64,000 nt of DNA from Marthasterias glacialis (GCA_911728455.2 OU452223.1:3928174-3992173); one strand, 5' to 3'. Positions 34,953 to 46,815 are shown, counted from the stretch's first letter. Notes: generated from the letters alone by a model not told the origin. Made by a program: numbers and translations.

Positions 34953-35787
34953 AGCCCCACGGCCATGACTAGGGACTACTGCCGTTTGCCAACCATTTGT
35001 GATCACACCAGCACCATGCTCCCCCGGTAGAGCAGCCTGATGCATCTTTAAGATCAACATCCAGCTATCACCCTGGCCGGCAGTAGGACCCCAAATGCCA
35101 CGTGCAAATGTCCAGGTCCCTTTATTATTTCGGAATTTCCCGTGTTGTACCACCATCGATTCCGAATCGTATCTCCGCACCACCAATCGAACGTCCGCAC
35201 CACCAATCGTATCTCCGCACAACCAATCGAATCTCCACACCACCTATCGTATCTCCGCACAACCAATCGAATCTTTGCACCACCAATCGTATCTCCGCAC
35301 AACCAATCGTATCTCCGCACAACCAATCGTATCTCCGCACAACCAATCGAACGTCCGCACCACCAATCGAACGTCCACACCACCATTCGTATCTCCGCAC
35401 CACCAAGGCTCTAAGATCGCCAATTTCATAGCTCAAAAAACGCATATGTGCTTGCTTGCAATGGTGTACTTATTTACAAGATATAAACTGTATAGTGCTG
35501 CTAAAACAGCCCACTATACGAAGATTACAGAAAACATTAATACATTAAACTTACACATCTACAATATCTTACATTTGAAGACAACAAATTCCTTGGTTGT
35601 TCATTCTTGATCCCTAGATGAACTGCTAGGATGTCTTGATGATACTGATGTTTAGATACACGTTGCTCTCCTTGATACCCAGTAGCCTTCAAGATGTCAG
35701 TAGAGGAGCTTCCCTATGCGCTTGATCTCAGGGGACTATTAGCTACATCTCCGGCTCTGAAAGGTCAAGTTTACAGTTACAGAATTG
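34953..35787 (-). repeat. minisatellite cassette, copy 1
   Basis: About 835 bp shared with 46816-48207. On the minus strand the order is: a GTAAACTTGACCTTTCAG acceptor-like site and exon-like block (35574-35761, ending in a GTAAGA donor-like site), the 20-bp array, then an open segment reading GKFRNNKGTWTFARGIWGPT and ending at TAG near 34930. The same reading frame is open in copy 2 with very few changes, hinting at past coding constraint. Boundaries lack inverted repeats. Confidence 0.7.
35166..35405. repeat. 20-bp minisatellite, 12 units
   Basis: Unit ATCGTATCTCCGCACCACCA, with CACCACC and CACAACC variants. 20 is not a multiple of three, yet no frame contains a stop, so long ORFs appear in several frames on both strands. 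Confidence 0.95.
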
Positions 35788-36177
35788 TAAGCAACAATTT
35801 AATGTGCAAAATCCCTTGCCGGGGTGATAAAAACTAATAAGGACCCCCTCCTAAGTTATAGTAGTTATTCTTTAGAGTGCCAAAAGTCATCGTTGGTTTT
35901 TTACTTGCATTGTAAACCATTACGTTTGTTGTCGATGTTTTTGTTAAATGTAGACCAAAGTACTTGTCAGAAAGTTTCACAAGTAGTTTGTTTTTGAAGC
36001 TTTGTACATCTTTTTTTTCTTCTTCTTCTTTCTGTTATCTATTCAAGGGAGGTATTTTAAGCTTAATGATCTCATACCTCTTTTTTCAAATCAATCACCA
36101 CTTAAAAAATACAAAATCGATTGATGCACCTTTTGAAAGCCAGAAAAATGGTGAAAAACATTTTGCTTACAAAAAGC
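35788..36177. other. no gene seen
   Basis: AT-rich spacer between cassette copy 1 and the exon-like array. TTTATT near 36180 would be an AATAAA polyadenylation signal on the minus strand for the array transcript. Confidence 0.4.
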
Positions 36178-36420
36178 GCTTTTATTGTTGCCTTTACATT
36201 TAAAGGTGCTGCAATTTTCAACTTCTACATTTTCTGTTGTGTTTAAACTGCTTATGCAACTGGTTTTCTTAAAGAGGACACAAATTATGCAGTGACAATA
36301 TTGATGTAAATACTAAATCGAGTAAATGTATTTAGCTTTAATCTTAAAAAGGTCAAATGAATTCCCAATAATTATGATTACACAATTTAAGCAAGATACA
36401 TACAAAGGAGAGTGCAGCTC

Positions 36421-36489
36421 CTATATCTTAGCCTGGTCTTGGAGATCTACTTGTTGACTGGTAGATCTCTTTAGAGATGGTAAGCCTTT
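36421..36489 (-). CDS. array module 13 (type A), ends in TAG
   Basis: KGLPSLKRSTSQQVDLQDQA then KI and TAG at 36421. No GTAAAAG follows, and an AATAAA (minus) lies about 240 bp downstream near 36180. This fits a terminal exon, or simply an edge-decayed module. Confidence 0.35.
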   Translation of the reverse strand, partial: KGLPSLKRSTSQQVDLQDQAKI

Positions 36490-37080
36490 CTGCAGTGACA
36501 GGTATATCACACAATTTGCAACAGTAAGTGTTTCAAACATTACCCATCATTACAAAAGTTAGTTTCAGAAAATTTGCTTTTACCCGAGTATTTTTTTTAT
36601 ACTTTCAATCAAAAATAAATGAAGACAAAAGATTGATCAGCAATGAGATTGTTGGAAGATCTCCTGCACATCAGAAATATTTTGATTGTTGCAACCAAAA
36701 TAAGCAACACCTATTTGGGGGGGGGGGACGTCAATTGCCAGTAACAGTTCTCTTTAGGATTGGTACTTCAATATTTGTTGATCAGTGACCTCTCATAATG
36801 TTTCTAATAAGGCAAATGCAATGCAAAACTTAAATCACCACAAGCTAAGAATTTGTATTGATAATTGTGTTTAAAATAAAGCATCCAGCCTGTCAACTCT
36901 AAATTGATTGCCAAACATACAATTATCTTTGAATGAATTGTAATGCTAGAAGAAAATGAGTGACGTTAACTTCTGTTTAAGCAAGCGCAACAATATGCAT
37001 TCTGCACAATTATTACCGAGCTCCATTTGGGACTAGGGGTAAATACTGAAATGTATACTCTTTGGGATTTCACCTTTTAC

Positions 37081-37164
37081 TGGAGAGTGCAGCTCTTTTA
37101 TCATAGGCTGGTCTTGGACATCTACTTGTTGAAGGGTAGATGTCTTAAGAGATGCAAAGCCTGA
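37081..37164 (-). CDS. array module 12 (type A), intact
   Basis: SGFASLKTSTLQQVDVQDQP then MIKELHSP, with the TGCAG acceptor and GTAAAAG donor. Confidence 0.45.
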
Positions 37165-37555
37165 CTGCAAAATGCAAAATTTACAATATTCAGTGTTCCC
37201 CATCATTTAAAAAAGTTAGGTTCAGTACATGCTTACTTTTGATCTTTTTCTATTTTCAATCAAAAATAAGTGAAGAAAACCAACATTGAAAACAGCAAAA
37301 GACTGTTTGGAGAAAAATCATGCACATCAGGATCATTGTTATTGTTGCAATCAAAATAACCAAATGGAAAATGCCTGACACAGTTCTCTTGAGGATTGGC
37401 GCTGGTATAAACTTTTGTAATGCTTCAGGAAGATGATTTATGTTAATTTCTATTTAAACAAGAGCAACAATAAACATTCTGCACAATTCTTACAGAGCTC
37501 TATTTGGACCAGATGTAAATATTAAAAGTATACTTTTTGGGAATTCACCTTTTAC

Positions 37556-37639
37556 TGGAGAGTGCAGCTCTTTTATCATAGGCTGGTCTTGGACATCTAC
37601 TTGTTGACGGGTAGATCTCTTTGGAGATGCTAAGCCTTT
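37556..37639 (-). CDS. array module 11 (type A), intact
   Basis: 28 codons, KGLASPKRSTRQQVDVQDQP then MIKELHSP, the best consensus form of type A. Confidence 0.45.
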
Positions 37640-37671
37640 CTGCAACACAAACAATTTGCAAAATTTAGTGT

Positions 37672-38302
37672 TTAACCAGGTGGCGCCGGATGACCTGTGA
37701 GCGCGCAAATGTTTCCCCTGCCTGGAAACAGAAGACATGTAAAGATGCCATTGTGTAATTTCGGAATACCGGAGCAAATGTCGTCCGGACATTCCACTGC
37801 TGAGCATGCGCACAACACACACGCGCATCGTTTCACCCACACAAGAAACAAAAAAGATCTTGAATACTTTCTGGCTATTGAGAGGCAGTTTTTGTGTAAC
37901 TCTCAATTCTAGACATTTGTCCTTTTGTTCCAAGAAGAGGATTACGGTACATCGAGAGGCTTCCACCATTGTTTATTCATTGTATTTCGATTCAAGTCAG
38001 AGTGAGCCGGGAATGAATTGAGCCATGGTTCTGTGTTTAGTACCACTCCAATGCCGTAGGCAACAGTCAATGTTTTGCAATTCACAGTGCATGAATTAGC
38101 CATTTTGTCGGTTGAGAAAACAGAATGGACAATCCAATAAAGAGAATGTATGTTCGCTTGGCATTGTCAAGTCAGGGTTTCTTTGTGCCAGTGGTACTCT
38201 CAAAGAAAATTTATTCCAGCAATTTGCTAAAAAGAACCCCGCCAGGGGGACAGGACAAAAAAAAAGATAAATAAAAAAAGAATCTCGGCGGCAAATGGTT
38301 AA
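37672..38302. mobile_element. TTAA-flanked MITE, copy 2
   Basis: 631 bp bounded by TTAA at 37672 and 38299, inverted relative to 9879-10469 and matching it along most of its length (for example TTTCACCCACACAAGAAACA). It is inserted between array modules 10 and 11, so it is younger than the array. Confidence 0.75.
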
Positions 38303-38823
38303 ATAAACTTGGCACAGTTAGTAAACCAGATAGGTTCACTTAGATTACTTATAGCTAAGTATTTTCTAATACTTCCAATCAAGAATAAACAAAGACAAAA
38401 CATTGAAAGCAGCAAGAAAATACATGGAGGAACTCAAGCACATCAGGAATATTGTTATTGTTGCAACCAAAATAAGCAACAGAAATTCAGGGGGGGGGGG
38501 CACATCAAATACCTGAAACAGTTCTCTTGAGGATTGGTGCTGGGGAGAATGTTATAATCAGTGGGCTCTCACAATAAAACTTATCTAGCAAAGTACACAC
38601 CAAAATTTGAATTACCAAAAGCTTAGAATTTGTATTGAACTTTATGTTTTACATGAAGCATCCATATAAGGGACTCCCCCCAATAAAAAAAAAAAAAATA
38701 AATAAATAAAAAAATAAAAACCTGCCTGTCACCTCTAAAATGATTGCCAAACAACATACATATGTCTCCATTTGGGACCAGGAATAAACATTAAAAATAT
38801 ATTTTTGGGAATTTACCTTTTAC

Positions 38824-38892
38824 TGGAGAGTGCAGTTCCTTTATCATAGGCTGGTCTTGGACATCTACTTGTTGGCGGGTAGATGGCTTTTT
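38824..38892 (-). CDS. array module 10 (type B), intact
   Basis: KKPSTRQQVDVQDQPMIKEL then HSP, with both splice borders intact. Confidence 0.45.
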
Positions 38893-39266
38893 CTGAAACA
38901 CGAACAAATCACACAATTTGCGACATTTAGTGTTTTGAAAGCAGCAAACAATGGTTGCAGGAACTTATGCTCATCAGGGATAATTTGATTGTTGCAATCA
39001 AAATAAACAACAGTAAGTCAGGGGGACGTCAAATGCTTGCAACAGTTCTCTTCAGGATTGATGCTGGTATGAACTTCATTAATCAAAGAGCTCTCAGAAT
39101 GAAACTTATCTACCATTTTGTATTGATCATTGGGTTAAACATGAAGCATCTTTATCAGGGACTTCCTCAACCCCCCCCCCATCCCCCACAAAAAAAACCT
39201 GTCAACTCTAATTGCCCAACATCAAACAAATATCTCCATTTGGGACCAGGATTAAACATTAAAAGT

Positions 39267-39347
39267 ATACTGCAGCTTCTTTATCACAGGCTGGTCTTGG
39301 ACATCTACTTGTTGACGGGTAGATCTCTTCGGAGATTCTAAGCCTTT
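39267..39347 (-). pseudogene. array module 9 (type A), donor deleted
   Basis: Reads KGLESPKRSTRQQVDVQDQP then VIKKLQ, after which the segment carrying the donor is missing; the frame runs into the intron and reaches TAA. Confidence 0.45.
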
Positions 39348-39991
39348 CTGCAACACAAACAAATTGCACTTTTTGCATCATTTAGTGTTTCAGGACATTA
39401 CCTTTCATTAAAACAGTTCGATTCAGATAAATTGCTTTTACCTGAGAATTTTTTTCTTCATACTGACAATCAAAAATAAGTGAAGAAAACCAGCCATGAA
39501 AACAGCAAAAAAATGTTTGGAGGAACTCATGTATATGAGGATCATTTTGATCGATGCAATAAAAACATAAGAACAGTAAATACAGGGATGTCAAATAACT
39601 GAAACACTTCTCTTGAGGATTGTGCTGGTTTTAACTTTACTAGTCAGTGAGCTCTCAGAATGAAACTTATCAAGCAAATGACACACCAACATTTTAGTTA
39701 CCAAAAGCTAAGAATTTGATTTGAAATGTGTGTTTAACATGAAGCATCCTTAAAGAATTTCTTAAAATCTTTAAAACCTGACAGGAAAAAAAACAATCCA
39801 TTCTGTCAACTCTGAAATGAACACCAACATCATACAAATACTTTCAAATGAATTGCACTGCTACAAAAAAAATGACTGATACTAACTTCTGATTATTCAA
39901 GAGAAACAATACACATTCTTCACAATAAGTACAGACCTCCATTTGGGACCAGAGGTAAATATTTAAAAAATGTAGTGAATCTACCTTCTAC

Positions 39992-40075
39992 TGGATAGTG
40001 CAGCTCCTACATCAAGGGCTGGTCTTGGACATCTACTTGTTGACGGGTAGATCTCTTTAGAGATGCTAAGCATGA
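39992..40075 (-). pseudogene. array module 8 (type A), premature stop
   Basis: 84 nt reading SCLASLKRSTRQQVDVQDQP then LM and TAG; the donor is GTAGAAG. Confidence 0.45.
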
Positions 40076-40701
40076 CTGCAACACAAATGGATTGCACAAT
40101 TTGCATCATATAGTATTTCAGAACATTTCCCTTCATTAAAACAGTTGGGTTAAGATAAATTGCTTTTACCTGAGGATTTTTTTTTTACTGTCAATCAAAA
40201 GTAAGTGAAGGAAACCAACAATGAAAACAGCCAAAAAGTTTTTAAAGAATCTTTTGCATATCAGGAGCATTTCAATCGTTACAGGATAAAAAAGCATTAG
40301 TAACTCCTGGGGGGACCTCAAATGCCTGAAACAGTTCTTTGAGGATTGGTGCTGGTATGAATACGAATCAGTGAGCTCTAGCTAGCAAATGCAGACCAAA
40401 ACTTAAATTACCAAAAGCTAAAAATTTATATTGAAATTTGTGTTTAACATGAAGAATCCTTCGGGACTTTCCCAAAATCTTTAAAACCTGACAGATAAAA
40501 CACAACCTATTGTGTCATTTCTGAAATGATTGCCAAACAACATACAAATATCTTCAAATAAATTGTACTCCTACAAAAAAGACTGTCACTAACTTCTGAT
40601 TAATCAAGAGTACAAATAAACATTCTTCACAATAATTACAGGGCTCCATTTGGGACCAGGAGTAAATATTATAAGTATACTTTTGGGAATTCACCTTTTA
40701 C

Positions 40702-40762
40702 TGGAGAGTGCAGCTCCTTCATCCTCGGCTGGTCTTGGACATCTACTTGTTGATGGCTTTTT
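40702..40762 (-). pseudogene. array module 7 (type B), frameshifted
   Basis: 61 nt: eight bases are missing after KKPST relative to other type B modules, so inclusion would shift the frame. Splice borders are kept. Confidence 0.45.
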
Positions 40763-41222
40763 CTGAAACACAAACAAATTTCACATTTTGTGACATTTAG
40801 AGTCTTGAAACCAGCCAAAACAATGGTTGCCGGAACTTATGCTCATGAGGGATAGTTTGATTGTTGCAATCAAAATAAGCAACAGTAATTCACGGGGGAC
40901 GTCAAATACCTGCAACAGTACTTTAAGATTGGTCTTTGTAGGAACTTTATTAGTCAGTGAACTCTCAGAATGAAACTTATCAAGCAAATGCCATATCAAA
41001 ATTTACGTTATCAAAAGCTAAGAATTTGTTTTGATCTTTGTGTTTCACATGAAGCATTCTTATAAGGGACTTCCCCACCAAAAAAACAATTAAACATAGA
41101 ACAAAAACAAAAACGAAAAACTGCCTGTCAACTCTAAAATGATTGTCAAACAACAAGCAGTTATCTCCAATTAGGGCCAGGAGTAAACATTAAAAGTATA
41201 CTTTTGAGAATTCATCTTTTAC

Positions 41223-41306
41223 TGAAGAGTGCAGCTCCTTTGACAGAGGCTGGTCTTGGACAACTTCTTGTTGATGGGTAGATCTCTTTGGAGATGCTAA
41301 GCCTGA
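41223..41306 (-). CDS. array module 6 (type A), intact
   Basis: 28 codons, SGLASPKRSTHQQEVVQDQP then LSKELHSS, with the GTAAAAG donor and TGCAG acceptor present. Confidence 0.45.
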
Positions 41307-41856
41307 CTGCAACACAAACGGATTACACAATTTGTATCATATAGTATTTCTGAACATTCCCTTCATTAAAACAGTTGGGTTCAGATAAATTGCTTTTACC
41401 TGAGGATTTTGTTTATACTGTCAATCAAAAGTAAGTGAAGGAAACCAACAATGAAAACAGCAAAAAACTGTTTGTAGGAACTCATGCATATTAGGAGCAT
41501 TTCAATCGTTGAACTTTACTACTTTCTTTACTAGTAAGCTCTCAGAATGAAACTTATCTAGCAATTGACCCACCAAAAGCAAAGATTTTGTATAGAAATT
41601 TGTGTTTAACATGAAGCATCCTTAGGGACTTTCTCAAAATCTCAAACCCAATAGAAAAAAAAACCTTTTCTGTCCTTTCTGAAATGATTGCCAAACAACA
41701 TACAAATATCTTCAAATGAATTGTTCTGCTACAAAAAAAAATGACACTAACTTCTGATTAATCAAGAGTACAAATAAACATTCTTTACAATAATTACAGA
41801 GCTCCATTTGAGACCAGGGGTAAATATTACAAGAATGTTGTGAATTTACCTTTAAC

Positions 41857-41925
41857 TGGAGAGAGCAGCTCTTCCATCATAGGCTGGACTTGGACATCTA
41901 CTTGTTGACCGGTAAATGTCTTTTT
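41857..41925 (-). CDS. array module 5 (type B), intact but diverged
   Basis: KKTFTGQQVDVQVQPMMEEL then LSP; the donor reads GTTAAAG. Confidence 0.4.
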
Positions 41926-42357
41926 CTGAAAAAGAAACAAATCGAACAATTTGCGAAATGTAGTGTTTTTAAAGCAGTAAAAAATGGTTGGAGAAACTTA
42001 TGCTTATACGGGATAGTTTGATTGATGCAATCAAAATAAGCAACAGTAATTCAGGGGGACGTCAAATGCCTGCAACAGTTCTCTTTAGGATTGGTGCTTG
42101 TATGAACTTCATTAATCAAAGAGCTCTCAGAATGAAACTTACTAAGCAAATGACACATCAAAAATTAAGTTCCAAAAGCTAAGAATTTGAAATGATCTTT
42201 GTGATTAACATGAAGTATATTTATAAGGGACTTTACCCCAGCAGACAAAACCCTGCATGTCAACTCTGAAATGATTGCCAAACAACAAACAAAAAATATC
42301 TCCATTTGGGACCAGGAGTAAACATTAAAAGTATATTTTGGGGAATTCACCTTTTAC

Positions 42358-42437
42358 TGGAGATTGCAGCTCCTTTGTCACAGGCTGGTCTTGGACATCT
42401 ACTTGTTAAATGTAGATCTCTAAGATGTTAAGCCTAA
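42358..42437 (-). pseudogene. array module 4 (type A), broken
   Basis: 80 nt instead of 84, with small deletions in the middle. The frame runs LGLTS and then TAG. The acceptor is CCCAG. Confidence 0.45.
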
Positions 42438-43022
42438 CTGGGACACAAAATATTTTTTTTTTCAATCAAAAGTAAGTAAAGAAAACTAACAATGAAAACA
42501 GCAAAAAAAAAACTGTTTGGAGGAACTCATGCATGTCAGGAGCAATTCCATCATTGCAATAAAAAATAAGCAATAGTAACTCTGAGGGGACGTCAAATGC
42601 CTGAAACAGTTCCAGGGACATCAAATGCCTAAAACACTTCTCTTGAGGATTGTGCTGGTATGAACTTTACTAATCAGTGAGCTCTCAGAATGAAACTTAT
42701 CTAGCAAATGACGCACCAAAACTGAAATTACCAAAAGCTAAGGTTTTGTATTGAAATTTGTGTTTCACATGAAGCATCTTTGGGGACTTTCCCAAAATCT
42801 TTCAAAGCTGACAGAAAAAACACAACCCATTCTGTCACTTCTAAAATGAATACCAAACAAAATAAATACATCTTCAATTGAATTGCTCGGCTACAAAAAA
42901 AAAGACCAACACTTCTGATCAATCAAGAGTACAAAAACAATAAACATTCTTCACAATACTTAGAGAGCTCCATTTGGAAACAGGGATAAATATAAAAAGA
43001 ATGTTGTGAACTTACCTTTTAC

Positions 43023-43091
43023 TGGAGAGTGCAGCTCCTTCATCATAGGATGGTCTTGGACATCTACTTCTTGACGGGTAGATTGCTTTTT
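43023..43091 (-). CDS. array module 3 (type B), intact
   Basis: KKQSTRQEVDVQDHPMMKEL then HSP, with consensus splice borders. Confidence 0.45.
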
Positions 43092-43627
43092 CTGAAACAC
43101 AAACAAATTGCACAATATGCGATATTCAGTATTTAGAAAGCAGCCCCAAAAATGGTCGCAGAAACTTATGCTCATCAGGGATAAGTTGATTGTTGCTTTC
43201 AAAAATAAGCAACAGTAATTCAGTGGGGACAAATGCCTGCACCATTTCTCTTTAAGATTGGTGCTGGTATGAACTTCATTAATCAGTAAGCTCTCAGAAA
43301 GAAACTTATCTAGAAAACGACACATCAAAATTTAAATTACCAAAATATAAGAATTTGTGTTGAAATTTGTGTTCAACATTAAGCATCCTTAGGGACATTA
43401 CCAAAAATTATTAAACCCGAAAGAAAAAACACAACCCATTCTGTCAACTCTAAAATAATTACATAACATCATACAAATATCTTCCAATGAATTGTTGTTA
43501 CAAAAAAATGACTGACACTAACTTCTGATTAATCAAGAGTACAAATAAACATTTTTCACAATAATTACAGAGCTCCATGTGGGACCAAGGATTAATATTA
43601 AAAGAATGTTGTGAATTTACCTTTAAA

Positions 43628-43696
43628 TGAAGAGTGCAGTTCCTTCATCATAGGCTGGTCTTAGACATCTACTTGTTGACGGGTAGATGGCTTTTT
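43628..43696 (-). pseudogene. array module 2 (type B), stop and donor lost
   Basis: Reads KKPSTRQQVDV and then TAA; the GTAAAAG donor has become TTTAAAG. It is disabled if the array is coding. Confidence 0.45.
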
Positions 43697-44232
43697 CTGA
43701 AACACATTCAAATCACACAATTTGGGACATTCAATATTTAGAAAGCAGCCCCCGAAACAGTTGCAGAAGCTTTGCTCATCAGGAATAGTTTGATTGTTGC
43801 AATCAAAATAAGCAACAGTAATTCAGGGGAACGTCAAATGCCTGAAACAGTTCTACTTAGGATTGGTGCTGGTATGAACTTTATCATAAGTGAGCTCTTT
43901 GAAAGAAACTGATCTAAAAAAATGACAAACCAAAATTTAAATAACCAAAAGGTAAGAAAGTTTTATTGAATTTTTTGTTTACCATGAACCATCCATAGGT
44001 ACTTTCCCAAAATCTTTAAAACCTGTCAGAAAACAAACACAACCCATTCTGTAAACTCTGAAATGATTGACAAACAAATTTCTTCAAACGAATTGTACTG
44101 CTACAAAAAAATGACTGACACTAACTTGTGTTTAATCAAGAGTACAAATAAACATGGTGCACAACAATACAGAGCTCTATTTGGGACCATGAGTAAACAT
44201 TCAAAGTATACTTTTGGGAATTCACCTTTTAC

Positions 44233-44301
44233 TGGAGAGTTTAGTTCCTTCATCATAGGCTGGTCTTGGACATCTACTTCTTGACGGGTAGATGGTTTTT
44301 T
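44233..44301 (-). CDS. array module 1 (type B), intact
   Basis: 23 codons, KKPSTRQEVDVQDQPMMKEL then NSP, between TTTCAG and GTAAAAG. It is the first array module in minus-strand order. Confidence 0.45.
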
Positions 44302-44515
44302 CTGAAACACAAACAAATTTCACAATTAATGACTATTAGTTTTTTGAAAGCAGCAAAAATTGTTGCAGAAACTTATACTTAAGAGGGAAGGTTTGATAGT
44401 TGTAATCAAAACAAGCAACAGTAATTTAGGGAGGAAGTCAAATGCCTGCAACAGTTCACTTTAAGATTGGTCTTTGTATGAGCTTTATTAGGCAGTGAGC
44501 TCTCAGAATGAAACT

Positions 44516-44646
44516 TTGGCTGTGTCTGAATGAATGGCTTCGGCAGTGGGTACGGCCAGAACGCTGAGAATTCCTATTCTTCAACTATTTCGTTGCAGCC
44601 AGCGGCCATAGCCGTAACCAAAGTCGCTTGATTCGGACATGGCATT
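44516..44646. mobile_element. short palindromic MITE in array intron
   Basis: About 131 bp: GGCTGTGTCTGAATGAATGG at the left is matched, imperfectly inverted, by TCGCTTGATTCGGACATGGC at the right. Confidence 0.45.
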
Positions 44647-45703
44647 ATCTTGCAAATGACACACCAAAATTTCAATTACCAAAAGCTAAGAATTAGTATT
44701 GATCTTTGCGTTTAACATGAAGCATATTTTTAAGGGATTTTCCCCCAATAAACAAAACCTGCCTGTCAATTCTGAAATGATTGCCAATCGATGGTGTAAT
44801 CACCATGGTCTACAAGACTTTGATGCTTATACAGGAGTACTGAATATAGGGGCAGGAGTCGATGAGGTGCTTACTGTTTGGTGAACATCACACTCACATC
44901 TCATCACTAACACCACAAACTAGCACACACATAGATACCAGTAAAAAAGTAGCAATCAGAGAAAACGGCGTCTAAAGCTGAACACATTTTAAAACGCCAC
45001 TATCCTTTAACATTTCAGAGTGTTTTCAACTGGTTTTCTCATTGTGGATTCTGGATGCTTTGATCTGGATAAATATACTGCTTTTGTCTGCTTTGCATTC
45101 TAAATTAACAAGCAATAAAGGAAGAAAGGTGCGTGCTAGTTCGTGAAACCGAAAAAGAAGCAAAATAGACTATTCCTTTTTCATGAACTAGCACCCCCCA
45201 ATGTATTAGAATGCAAACTTGTGGGCCCGCGCGCACGCATGTCATTTGCACACAAGTCCGGTGCTACTATGTGAAATCGTTTTATTCACATTTGAGTATG
45301 GTGCGTGCCCTGCATTTCAATGCTAAATAGAACTTGTGTGAAAACGAAGATTGTCATTTTTGTGCAAATGTTGCCATACATAATTATCATAATTAAAAAA
45401 GTAAAGCTCTTGAAGCTTTGAAACTTCATGAAATTGTAGGGCATGACGAATGTTGTATAAACATGTAAAAAACTGAAAACTGAAAAAAATGTGGTTTTGT
45501 ATCGGTACACAAGGTGCTAGTTCGTGGCATCGGTGACGATCTGTCGGACCGTTCCATCCTTGTTGATCTTCTACAGAAGCGAACGATTTCTCCCAAAGTA
45601 AAGGACAATCCTGTGTTTTAACTTTAACCAGGAATGGTACATTTTTAGTTGTTGAAAAGAAAGCATGATTTCAAAACCATCAAAGTATTCAGTTATAACT
45701 TAC

Positions 45704-45830
45704 CATGAATGTTGATAATGAGGGTTTATGTCCTGCCCAGCACCCAATCCCTCTGGTATGTCAGATTCAGGATCTCCCTTTGCACTGTAGTGTTCAGATG
45801 ACACCATGTTTTCTTTTACCACAGGCTTTC
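45704..45830 (-). CDS. candidate minus-strand coding exon
   Basis: 127 nt between a TTTTACAG acceptor and a CATG|GTAAGT donor. One frame is open throughout, reading KPVVKENMVSSEHYSAKGDP, ESDIPEGLGAGQDINPHYQ. It enters with two and leaves with two unpaired bases, so its phase does not match the phase-0 array modules downstream (joining would make TGA). It may belong to another transcript. No domain is recognised. Confidence 0.4.
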
Positions 45831-46130
45831 CTGTAAAATGACTGACAATAAGAACATCTTTTTACTACATTGTTAGTTATAGTCAACCATTACAATTGTT
45901 CAGGATTTTAAGTACAGTTTGTGCTTGTTTTGTCGTTTCCATTGATTAGGAAGGTTAGCTAAAGATATTAAAAAGTTGTTTAACCCATATCAGTGACCTA
46001 ACTACAGGAGTTTTCTACAAAACCTTACCTACTGGTATTAAAACCAGCAGATGAAAATTAAGTTGTATCTTTGTTTATACTCTTGTTACTAGTGGTATCA
46101 GATGGAAAACCTTGCAAAATATAACACATA

Positions 46131-46807
46131 GAATTAAGTACTCTATCCAACAGTACACATTTTGTTGTTTAACCCTTTAGCACCTGCACAAAACTTCAAT
46201 ATAAGTCATTCACTCACTGAATCGGCAGAGAAAAGCCATTGGTTTTAATGCAGTATCTAGAATTTTCGATAAAGCTTTCGTTGTGATTATTTTTTGTGCT
46301 TACGAGGTTGGCTTATTTTGTAGAGGATAAAATTATCTTATGAATGATTTACACATTTTGTGTGTTTGCTTTTACTTATTTGAAGCTTTGACCTTGTAAA
46401 GATACGACGCAACAACTAAATTGGCAAGCTTGTAATGGATGAATTGCATTAGCGTTGTACAGAAGATTGTACACAAAACTTTTTCAACTATACCGTCGTT
46501 TCAAACCAGAACAAAATGTCAGGAAAGTGATTGAAATAAATCAAACCATACCATTGGAAATGACCAACAATATCTTACCAATGTCTTAAGTATTTACAGA
46601 TAATAATTTTATTCCTTTAGAGTGTAAATTACTTGTAATAATGTGTAAAAACATTGCGAAAGCACAACGAAAAGTAAGCACATGTCGCCGGTCCGCTGTG
46701 TACATTATTGTGCCTAAAATGCATTGTACATACAATACGGTTTGTACTACACGGAGAGACTAAAGCGATGTGACTTTGATTTCCAACCTTTGAACCTTTG
46801 GAAATGG
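46131..46807. repeat. left direct repeat flanking cassette copy 2
   Basis: About 680 bp matching 48202-48880 in the same orientation, from AGAATTA(A/T)GTACTCT to GGATCATTCCAT, with scattered substitutions. It has no TG...CA ends, primer-binding site or polypurine tract, so it is not a convincing LTR. Confidence 0.75.
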
Positions 46808-46815
46808 ATCATTCC

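Larger units (their letters stand above)
36400..44790 (-). repeat. tandem array of about 620-bp units, each with an exon-like module
   Basis: About 13 units, with exon-like modules starting (minus-strand 5' ends) at 44301, 43696, 43091, 42437, 41925, 41306, 40762, 40075, 39347, 38892, 37639, 37164 and 36489. Spacing is 450-730 bp, plus one 1253-bp gap explained by the 631-bp MITE at 37672-38302. Each module is preceded by a TTTCAG or TGCAG acceptor and followed by GTAAAAG. Two kinds occur: type A, 84 nt (GLASPKRS...), and type B, 69 nt (KKPS...). Both encode STRQQVDVQDQPMIKELHSP-like peptides. Lengths divisible by three would let any number of modules splice in frame. Intron parts are conserved too (GAGCTCTCAGAATGAAACTT, AAGCTAAGAATTTGTATTG), so duplication was of whole genomic units. 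It may be a gene with tandemly duplicated exons or a satellite that captured an exon. Confidence 0.7.

Noticed and set aside
36400-44790. CRISPR-like array
   Set aside because: Units are hundreds of bases, eukaryotic splice motifs flank the modules, and there are no short palindromic repeats or uniform spacers.
45517-45570. Short minus-strand exon reading KINKDGTVRQIVTDATN and stop
   Set aside because: The acceptor is weak, and joining it to the exon at 45704-45830 creates TGA at the junction; GTGCTAGTTCGTG also recurs nearby as a small repeat.
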